DNA of 64,000 bases from Paenibacillus sp. JJ-100 (GTDB taxonomy: Bacteria > Bacillota > Bacilli > Paenibacillales > Paenibacillaceae). The first letter of the stretch is position 1, and each line of letters starts with the position of its first letter. Position numbers and translations under genes: made by a program. Shown here one piece after another: positions 17,524-24,510 of the stretch. Under the pieces are notes generated by a model. It was not told where the DNA came from. It made no database searches and saw only the letters and a program-made list of their open reading frames with translations. The stretch is from NCBI RefSeq assembly GCF_948329825.1, contig NZ_CAOJCM010000004.1, positions 124,001 to 188,000 on the forward strand. Reading direction: 5' to 3'.

Positions 17524-19425
17524 ATGAGGAATGTACCCAAAGCAATCATCATCGTATGGATGACGGTATGGATGATTTTGTGCATGCCACATGGACTTAT
17601 TCTTGCCGCGCCAGAGGAAATTCAGGAGCCCACATCCATAACCAGATGGGAAGTGAAATGGGGGAAAGCTGGGGATCAAGGTTTCATCAGTGAGGTAATG
17701 GGAGAGGACGAGATTTGGGAGAGACAGAGTGCTGACCAAATCATGGACATGACTAAAGAGCCATCCGGTTCATTGTGGACACGCTTAACCATTCCCTCTT
17801 TACATGATGGAAGTTCAGCTATTCGTTTCGAAAATATTAAAGGTACTCATATTGTGATCTATCTTGAAGATCGGAAAGTGTACGAGAATTACCACTATAA
17901 TTACGACAATAATGCTGTTTTTTTACCGCTATCTGCTGATCATTCCGGCAATACTCTCTATGTTTGGGCACAAAATGAGAGAGGATGGGTAGGCATTCAG
18001 GGCGATGTTCAGGTAGGGCCCTACGCAATGCTGCAGGAGCAATATATTCATAATGGGCTTATGGATATCATTTTGGGTTCAACTTTCGTATTTACCTCTT
18101 TGATTATGTTGAGCTGCACATTTTTCCTGGGGAAGTTTCATAAAGGCTTATGGATATCACTATGCGTTGTGATGGGTTCAATCGGGACGATGGTTATTAC
18201 ATACTCGAAGTTCCTGTACACTTTTTATCAGGTCTATGGCGATTTATATTCAGTTCTATTCGATACGGCTATGCTGCTGGGTATGCCGGCGCTTTGTTAT
18301 TTTTTTGAACAGATCATTGGTCCCGGAGTCTACGGAATATTCACCAAAGTAAGAAAAATTCAATGGACCTATTCAAGCATTGCATTGTTTTCGTTATTTA
18401 TATATGTAGTTTCTGGCGGGCAGTGGAATCTGTTATATAGTTTGTTTGTGACGCGTGTAGTTGGCATTGTACTGGTTATTCTATTGATTATCCTGCTGGC
18501 TGGTACGATCACAAGAGCATTGCAACGCAACCGTGAAGCTATACTGTTAGCATCCGGTTTTGGTACGTTTTCTCTGATCAGCGTACTTGAATTGTTGTGG
18601 TACTTTCAGCGCAATGGGACGTATCATCTCTTTTGGTGGAAATGGTCTATGGTTGCATTTGTAATCTCGTTAATTGCCATTCTTGGAAGCCGTTTCGCGG
18701 AGAAACATAATAAAGTGCTGGAGTACTCCAAGGAACTAGAGCTGTTCAACAATGAATTGCAACGATCGGAAAAGATGGAGATTATTAGCGAACTTGCCGC
18801 ATCGGTTGCACATGAAGTACGTAATCCGCTTCAAGTGACACGAGGATTTCTTCAACTTATGACAGAGCAGGAAGATAATAAGAATAAAGGTTATGTACGA
18901 ATCGCGCTGGAGGAACTTGACCGAGCTTCTGGTATTATCACTGATTTCTTAACGTTTGCCAAACCGGAATTCGATCATATTATATCGCTGAATATTTCGC
19001 ATGAATTTGATCATATTGAAGGCATACTTGTACCAATGGCTAACTTGGAAGGTGGGAAAATTACAACAGATATCCCGCCGAATCTATATATTCGTGGAAA
19101 TTCTTCAAAGTTCAAACAGGCTTTTATCAACATTATTAAAAATAGTATAGAGGCGTTTCAGGGAGGAGAAGGCCAGATTGATATCTGGGCGTACTCACAG
19201 GATGGGCAAGTTAAAGTGCATGTTAGAGACAATGGTGAGGGGATGAGTGAGGAAGCCTTGTCTCGATTAGGAGAACCGTATTTCTCCAACAAAATCAAAG
19301 GCACTGGACTAGGAATGATGGTGACGTTCCGAATCGTGGAAGCTATGAATGGACAGATCACTTTTACAAGCACAAAAGGGGTAGGAACAGAAGCTGTTGT
19401 ATCTTTTCCCGAGTTCGATAAATGA
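17524..19425 (+). CDS. Membrane sensor histidine kinase with 7TM-type input module
   Basis: 633 aa. Signal peptide or first helix at ~8-30, an extracellular beta-rich region at ~35-170, six or seven transmembrane helices at ~175-400, a short coiled coil, then HisKA with phospho-His ~430 in HEVRNP. The ATPase boxes follow: N (NIIKNSIEA), G1 (DNGEGM), F (PYFSNKIKGTGLG). The layout fits 7TMR-DISM kinases, and the kinase core is close to KinB/sporulation-type kinases. No response regulator is adjacent. It converges on the ComQX-like operon, whose peptide could be its ligand (inference). A hairpin TTCCCGAGT...ACTCGGGAA spans the stop codon (19406-19433). Confidence 0.9.
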   Translation: MRNVPKAIIIVWMTVWMILCMPHGLILAAPEEIQEPTSITRWEVKWGKAGDQGFISEVMGEDEIWERQSADQIMDMTKEPSGSLWTRLTIPSLHDGSSAIRFENIKGTHIVIYLEDRKVYENYHYNYDNNAVFLPLSADHSGNTLYVWAQNERGWVGIQGDVQVGPYAMLQEQYIHNGLMDIILGSTFVFTSLIMLSCTFFLGKFHKGLWISLCVVMGSIGTMVITYSKFLYTFYQVYGDLYSVLFDTAMLLGMPALCYFFEQIIGPGVYGIFTKVRKIQWTYSSIALFSLFIYVVSGGQWNLLYSLFVTRVVGIVLVILLIILLAGTITRALQRNREAILLASGFGTFSLISVLELLWYFQRNGTYHLFWWKWSMVAFVISLIAILGSRFAEKHNKVLEYSKELELFNNELQRSEKMEIISELAASVAHEVRNPLQVTRGFLQLMTEQEDNKNKGYVRIALEELDRASGIITDFLTFAKPEFDHIISLNISHEFDHIEGILVPMANLEGGKITTDIPPNLYIRGNSSKFKQAFINIIKNSIEAFQGGEGQIDIWAYSQDGQVKVHVRDNGEGMSEEALSRLGEPYFSNKIKGTGLGMMVTFRIVEAMNGQITFTSTKGVGTEAVVSFPEFDK

Positions 19426-19505
19426 CTCGGGAAGGATATCCAGTTACATGTTCTACCCCTGTTTTTTTAAATGATGACAAGTTTAAAGCTTAAACTCGGA
19501 TGGAT

Positions 19506-19748
19506 CTAATCTCTCCATGGGCCGCAATTGACATCATAATTAACTTTTGCAGGATTAGGAGGAATGACAAGAACATAATCATTTTGCTGCTCCTCAACCG
19601 TACGAACCTTGATATAATCAGGAATTGTAATGCCGAATGCTTCGCGAAGTGCCTGTTTGGGATTGGAATGAAGTTGTTGCCGGAATTGCTCATCAGTCCA
19701 AGCCTTCTCAATAATATCCTCTTGCAACGTTTTCTCTGATACCATCAT
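19506..19748 (-). CDS. NHLP-leader peptide precursor with C-terminal Trp (RiPP or ComX-like pheromone precursor)
   Basis: 80 aa. Residues ~1-64 match the nitrile-hydratase-like leader peptide pattern: DEQFRQQLHSNPKQAL, then FGITIPDYIKVRTVEE, and a hydrophobic end YVLVIPP. The core that follows is only about 16 residues and ends NCGPWRD, with Trp third from the end, as in B. subtilis ComX (QWGD). The stop codon of the isoprenyl-synthase-like gene lies 26 nt upstream, so the two are co-transcribed. I chose the ATG at 19748 for spacing from GAAGGG; 19757 is possible. No peptidase or exporter gene is adjacent. The modification is inferred, not shown. Confidence 0.7.
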   Translation of the reverse strand: MMVSEKTLQEDIIEKAWTDEQFRQQLHSNPKQALREAFGITIPDYIKVRTVEEQQNDYVLVIPPNPAKVNYDVNCGPWRD

Positions 19749-19774
19749 CGTCAACATTCCCTTCGTATTTAAAA

Positions 19775-20749
19775 TTAAACCGAATCAGCTTGTTCTTCGT
19801 CAGATATTTCAGGTTGTGACTCACTGATCCAGTAGTGAAACCCGCCTCGGTAAAGTCTTTGTTTATGCTCTTTAATGTCATGAACAGCTTGTACCAATGT
19901 GTTGCACAGATAAGAATTAAGTGAAATAAACTGTGGTAATGATGAGCTTGATGTTGCAAGAATTCGGTTAAAATGATGGGCTATGTCTGCATAACTATTC
20001 ATGAGGTGAGAGTTAAATACATTTTGATGAACGGAATCTTTCAGCGGATGAGTCAGATATTCTTGCTGGAGTGCTGCGGATATGTGAGAGAGGTAGCTAT
20101 TGTAGTTGCCGTGAACAGCGTCTTGTTTCGTATCTGTAAAATCATCCGTCATCTGAAGAGTCATGAGTACGATATTCATCGCACTACAGACCGGAACGAT
20201 TCGATCGGGTTGTTCTAGTAGAAGCAGAGCACCGATGATTCCTATTTGTGACGGTGAAGCTTTCTGGGCAATCAGAAGCGGATTTTGCTGAAAATAATCG
20301 AGATGTAATTCCCCGTTCACACTTACGGCCCAGTCCAGAATAACCTTTCTGAAATGAATCCAAAAGACAGAAGAGGATTCAAATAATGCACCATAAGTTT
20401 GAAGGGCGTCCACGTAATAAAGGTTGCCCAACGATAACTTGAGCACGGATTCCTCAGTCGGTTCATCCATGATGTCATCCAGATTCAGAAAGTACAACAT
20501 GTGTAACAGGCAAGCTGTGCTAAGTAAATGAGCTTGTTCTGAAGGGAGTCCCTCGGTGTGTTGCATCCATAGCGGAGTGATGTAACCGATGCAGCTGTGT
20601 CCTGATTCTTTTCTGGAGGGGTGAAGTAAACGTAGCTGTTCAAGTGCATGTCCAACCAGTGGCTCAGGGTATCGCTGAAACCTCTCTTCAGCTGAAGAGA
20701 ACACCGCTTGTACGTCAAGCAGGTACGGATCTAACCATTCTCGCTGCAT
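19775..20749 (-). CDS. Isoprenyl-synthase-fold protein, ComQ-like prenyltransferase candidate
   Basis: 324 aa, all-helical in appearance. Two Asp-rich motifs sit where polyprenyl synthases bind Mg-diphosphate: LDDIMDE (D91/D92/D95) and MTDDFTD (D202/D203/D206), the latter followed by a QDAVHGNYN segment. The GGKRxRP isopentenyl-diphosphate motif of chain-elongating synthases is missing, as expected for an enzyme that moves a prenyl group to another acceptor (ComQ) or cyclises one. The ATG at 20749 has AGGAAGG upstream with long spacing (~13 nt). TATACT on the minus strand at 20810-20815 is a likely -10. A terpene cyclase is the main alternative. Confidence 0.75.
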   Translation of the reverse strand: MQREWLDPYLLDVQAVFSSAEERFQRYPEPLVGHALEQLRLLHPSRKESGHSCIGYITPLWMQHTEGLPSEQAHLLSTACLLHMLYFLNLDDIMDEPTEESVLKLSLGNLYYVDALQTYGALFESSSVFWIHFRKVILDWAVSVNGELHLDYFQQNPLLIAQKASPSQIGIIGALLLLEQPDRIVPVCSAMNIVLMTLQMTDDFTDTKQDAVHGNYNSYLSHISAALQQEYLTHPLKDSVHQNVFNSHLMNSYADIAHHFNRILATSSSSLPQFISLNSYLCNTLVQAVHDIKEHKQRLYRGGFHYWISESQPEISDEEQADSV

Positions 20750-20960
20750 GATAAGGCAACGTCCTTCCTGATTCGTTATCGTGTGCGGTAGATTCAAGAA
20801 GTTACATACAGTATAGCTTGTTTGTTTTGAAAAAAATAGGTTTTTTTGTGATCTTTTGTGAAAAATATCATGATATTTTGGATTTTATAGCATAAAAAGG
20901 TGTTGTTTGGGTTCAAAATAGGGAGGCAGAGGATATCGACACACGAAAGGCGGATAAACA

Positions 20961-21677
20961 ATGAGAAAGAATTGGAAATCACGGCTGGCAGTGGGAGTGG
21001 CAGTTTTCATTTTCTCCGTGGCACCGGGGTCCACCACTTTTGCCAATCCTACTACTCCTGCGGAGCAACAAGGTGATCAGCATGCTGGCTCAACCGGAGG
21101 ACATCAAAAGCCTTGTATGCACGCAGGACATAGTCTGTTTATGATCGGTGAAACCGCTGACTTGCTCGGTATTGGACTTCGTGAACTGAAGCAGGAGATG
21201 GGACTCGGCAAGACTTTGTCTCAGATCGCCAAGGAACGTAAAGGCCTCAGTGAGGAAAAGTTGTTACAGAAGCTAAAACCTACGCTATCAGCGCGTTTGG
21301 ATAAAGCAGTAGAAGAAGGTTGTCTTACCAAAGAACAAGCTGCAGCAGCGAAAAACGATATGGATGTGAAACTGAGAAAGGTAGTTAACACACCGCTTGC
21401 CGAATTACGACGTGAATTTACACGTCACGGAAAACATTCCATGGTAGATAAGGAAGCCATAGCAAAATTTATCGGAATAACAACCGATCAACTGAAAGCG
21501 CAGCTCCGTGCAGGCAAATCGTTGGTTGAAATTGCTCAAGCGAAAGGGATAACTGAAACCCAACTGGTGGATCAACTCAAGGAGCAACTGACGGATGATC
21601 TTCAGCGATTTGTTCATCGAAAGTATCCAGGTCACCGCGATCCCATTCGCCCTGGTCAGGTAATTGATCGAAACTGA
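20961..21677 (+). CDS. Secreted protein with two helical repeats
   Basis: 238 aa. Signal peptide at 1-29, a short His/Gly-rich linker with one Cys, then two related helical units (residues ~60-130 and ~160-215). Each carries the pattern LGI-xxL-K-x-L-GKSL-x-IA-x-KG followed by a Leu-rich helix. Function unknown; such repeats occur in exported Firmicute proteins. AAAGGCGG precedes the ATG. It is divergent from the ComQX-like operon. Confidence 0.7.
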   Translation: MRKNWKSRLAVGVAVFIFSVAPGSTTFANPTTPAEQQGDQHAGSTGGHQKPCMHAGHSLFMIGETADLLGIGLRELKQEMGLGKTLSQIAKERKGLSEEKLLQKLKPTLSARLDKAVEEGCLTKEQAAAAKNDMDVKLRKVVNTPLAELRREFTRHGKHSMVDKEAIAKFIGITTDQLKAQLRAGKSLVEIAQAKGITETQLVDQLKEQLTDDLQRFVHRKYPGHRDPIRPGQVIDRN

Positions 21678-21692
21678 ACCGATGGGAATTAG

Positions 21693-21735
21693 GAGAGAAA
21701 AGAGCGTGTTCCACAAGGAACACGCTCTTTTCTCT
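21693..21735 (+). terminator. Strong terminator
   Basis: AGAAAAGAGCGTGTTCC-ACAA-GGAACACGCTCTTTTCT is a perfect 17-bp stem. Confidence 0.9.
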
Positions 21736-21837
21736 GTAACTTAAGCTTCTAAGTTAATCAGGGTTAACGTTTGAAGGAAAAGGCTTCAATCAGTACCCCA
21801 AGTACCCTAATGAAAAAAAACCTAGTGTTCGTTTCAG

Positions 21838-23022
21838 TTATCGGTTTGTCTCTAAAGTTTTGTTCTTGGAAGCGGCTAATCCAACCGTATAACGGGAACC
21901 TGGCAACTTGGATAATGTCCAGCTGATACCAAGAGCAGTAACCACCGTGACAACAAACGAGACGATCGTTACGGACAGATGGCATCCGCTGAGTTGCATC
22001 GGTCTAGTAACATAGGAGATGGCATAGATCACCAGAGCATGGACGAGATAACCGCCAAAAGAATAACGCCCAATCCAAGTGAGGAGTCGCCCAAACCATA
22101 GATTCTGACCCTCATTGCCACGCGACAGCACGAGAAAACTGTATAACATCAATAGCTGAGCTATAATGTGGATGAACGTGCTGGGTTTAAGATAAGTAGA
22201 AATACCCAGGTTCATCGTACCTACTGACCCTCGTAACACATCATATCCAAGCCAGATATACATCACGATAAAAACGGTGATGCTGAGAGGCAGAATCTTC
22301 ACTGTCCAGTTTCTCCAGCTCTCTACTGACCAGGCACATACAGCGCCAAGGAAAAAGTAAAACCAATAAAAAATCCATGAAAACGATCGGTATTCCAGCA
22401 GGCTGGACCAAGGTTCTGTCCAACGTTCAGTCCAGCCGGCCATATCATAATAAGACAGTTTCATAAGCCACATATAGAGTATGGCTGACACCAGCAGGAT
22501 AGACATAATGAGCTGCTTTGAGGTAAAGCGTTTCAAGTTCTCCAGACGTTGGCGAATCGCGTGAGCCAATGACAAAAACAATGGAAACAGAATATAAAAC
22601 TGGAAGACCATCAACACGAACCAAAGGTGATATCCTGTCTGTGGTACGAATAGCTCGCGAACAAAACTCTCCAGATCCGGCATGCCTGAAGACCAGAATG
22701 CAGGGGTAAATACACGCACGGATAACCAATAGATAAGTGTCCAGAGGAAAAACGGGATATAAATATCAGCAAACCGTTTGCCAATGAAGCGGGGATAATC
22801 CGGCTTAGCATGACGATGGTGGTAAAATAACATCACACCTGACAGAAATACAAAGGTGGGTGTACCAAACCTTGTTAGATGATAAATCATGGTCAGCATA
22901 ACGGAATCAGGTTGTTCGATGTCAGGCCGATAAATATATTCAGCAATGCTATGTTGCATGACGATGGCCAGGAAGGCTAGTCCGCGTAGCTTGGTCCATT
23001 CAGCTATTTTTGGTCTGTTCAT
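21838..23022 (-). CDS. Acyltransferase family 3 membrane protein (OafA/YrhL-like)
   Basis: 394 aa with about ten hydrophobic helices. The N-terminal KLRGLAFLAIVMQHS carries the family's Arg and His pair. Members O-acetylate or succinylate cell-surface glycans; the acceptor here is unknown. The ATG follows GGGAGGA. It lies downstream of the LCP gene on the same strand, separated by a terminator. Confidence 0.9.
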   Translation of the reverse strand: MNRPKIAEWTKLRGLAFLAIVMQHSIAEYIYRPDIEQPDSVMLTMIYHLTRFGTPTFVFLSGVMLFYHHRHAKPDYPRFIGKRFADIYIPFFLWTLIYWLSVRVFTPAFWSSGMPDLESFVRELFVPQTGYHLWFVLMVFQFYILFPLFLSLAHAIRQRLENLKRFTSKQLIMSILLVSAILYMWLMKLSYYDMAGWTERWTEPWSSLLEYRSFSWIFYWFYFFLGAVCAWSVESWRNWTVKILPLSITVFIVMYIWLGYDVLRGSVGTMNLGISTYLKPSTFIHIIAQLLMLYSFLVLSRGNEGQNLWFGRLLTWIGRYSFGGYLVHALVIYAISYVTRPMQLSGCHLSVTIVSFVVTVVTALGISWTLSKLPGSRYTVGLAASKNKTLETNR

Positions 23023-23104
23023 TCACGTTCCTCCCTTATGCAGTCAAGGTCATCAAATAAGACTACCCTCCAAACATTAAGGCTGCATTAAATGTCGAGA
23101 AAAG

Positions 23105-23134
23105 GTAAAAAAAAGACGGCTTAGGCCGTCTTTT
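23105..23134 (-). terminator. Terminator of the LCP gene
   Basis: AAAAGACGGC-TTA-GGCCGTCTTTT, a tight stem with T tracts. Confidence 0.85.
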
Positions 23135-23161
23135 GCTGTCGAACCAGTAGTCATTCCGTTG

Positions 23162-24157
23162 TCATTCCTTGGACTCACCCGATGACGAGCTATGGGAAGT
23201 GTCGTGGTCTTCTTCAAATAATTTTTGTATGTAGGCTTGAAGCTTATTCACATTGACACCTAACACCTGAGCGCCTCCAACCCGTTCATTGGTCAGAAGA
23301 TGGTTCGGCGGAATCTGTTGTTGATGAATCTCTGTAGCACGAATATCAAAGCCAAGAGAAGCGAGCTTTAACATCTGGGTTGGACTGAGATCCGTTTGAA
23401 CATATGGAGCGATAGCTTCCAAGATCTCAGGGATTTTGAAGAGAGAAGTGGTGCTCTGCATCTTCTTCGCAAGTTCGGTCATAAAGATACGTTGACGCTG
23501 TGTCCTTGTGAAATCAGAGGTCGCATCGTGTCGGAAACGAACATATTGGAGTGCAGTTCTGCCATCCATATGCTGCAGGCCTTTTTTTAAATCAATATCA
23601 TACATGTGTTTATCGGCTTTACTTGTATAGTACATATCTTTTTCTACATCAATATCAATACCGCCCAGGGCATCAACGAGAGCCATGAATCCTGTGAAGT
23701 CGGTGTATACGTAGTGCTGGATCGGAATACCGAGCAGATTACTGACCGTTTGTTTCGTTAATTCGGCTCCTCCATAGGAGAAGGCAGCGTTAAGGCGGCT
23801 TTTGCCATGGCCTGGAATCTCAACGTACGTGTCACGAAGCACGGAAAAGAGGTGAGCTTTTTTGGAGAGAGGATCAATGGAAGCAACCATGACTGAGTCT
23901 GAACGTCCAGCGTCATCCCCTCTGGAGTCACCGCCAATCAGTAAAATATTCACTCTCTCCTGACCTTCCCATTTCGGGATGGTTGTTACGATAGTATCTG
24001 AACTTGTTGTTACATCACTGCCCGCTGTGGACGAGGGGGTAGATGCGGTTGAGATGCTATTGGCGAAATGAACGATTGAATATCCGTAATAGACAATGAT
24101 TCCAGTTACAGAAAGCATCAAGGTTAGGGCAATCCCCCATAGCCATTTTTTAAACAT
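23162..24157 (-). CDS. LytR-CpsA-Psr (LCP) family phosphotransferase
   Basis: 331 aa. One N-terminal membrane helix (residues ~5-27), a Ser/Thr-rich linker, then the LCP domain with its Arg/Asp polyprenyl-phosphate site (LIGGDSRGDDAGRSDSVM and LRDTYVEIPGHGKSRLNAA). LCP enzymes attach teichoic acid or other glycopolymers to peptidoglycan. The ATG at 24157 follows AAAGGTGA. The C-terminus is Ser/Asp/His-rich. Confidence 0.92.
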   Translation of the reverse strand: MFKKWLWGIALTLMLSVTGIIVYYGYSIVHFANSISTASTPSSTAGSDVTTSSDTIVTTIPKWEGQERVNILLIGGDSRGDDAGRSDSVMVASIDPLSKKAHLFSVLRDTYVEIPGHGKSRLNAAFSYGGAELTKQTVSNLLGIPIQHYVYTDFTGFMALVDALGGIDIDVEKDMYYTSKADKHMYDIDLKKGLQHMDGRTALQYVRFRHDATSDFTRTQRQRIFMTELAKKMQSTTSLFKIPEILEAIAPYVQTDLSPTQMLKLASLGFDIRATEIHQQQIPPNHLLTNERVGGAQVLGVNVNKLQAYIQKLFEEDHDTSHSSSSGESKE

Positions 24158-24395
24158 AATCTTCACCTTTCTATGGTTAAACTGATAGATACATACACCC
24201 ACGTTATTTTAACAAAAAGAAAGGGAAATGTCCTCTTTGTTTTCTAAATTACGGTTTAATTCTTTTATGGTAAACTAATCGTTTGTTTTTTTTGTATATA
24301 TCGCACGTTATGAATATAGATGATGATTGGTAATAGGTCACAACAATGTTATTTCAGAAGTCACCAATGTTGATATTGCAAGTCTAACAAAAAGA
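24158..24395. other. Divergent intergenic region, LCP gene and cellulase operon
   Basis: AT-rich upstream DNA for both genes. Nothing beyond promoter-type sequence was seen. Confidence 0.5.
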
Positions 24396-24440
24396 TATAA
24401 TGGTAATTAATGGTGGAAATTACATCCAGTTACCACCATG
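24396..24440 (+). promoter_or_regulatory. Cellulase operon promoter with stem-loop at the start site
   Basis: TATAAT at 24396-24401 is a good -10 with a weak -35. Immediately downstream ATGGTGG (24410-24416) is complementary to CCACCAT (24433-24439), and an overlapping TGGTAA/TTACCA pair extends the symmetry. This could be an operator or a 5'-UTR hairpin. Confidence 0.5.
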
Positions 24441-24510
24441 GAAAGGGGCGAGGCTACTCCAATAACTAGAAGAAATCACCTGGAACCTCAGGAAAAGGAG
24501 CTGAACAAGA

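Noticed and set aside
19480..19496. AGTTTAAAGCTTAAACT as terminator of the ComQX-like operon
   Set aside because: The palindrome is AT-rich and the following T tract is poor, so it is a weak candidate only.
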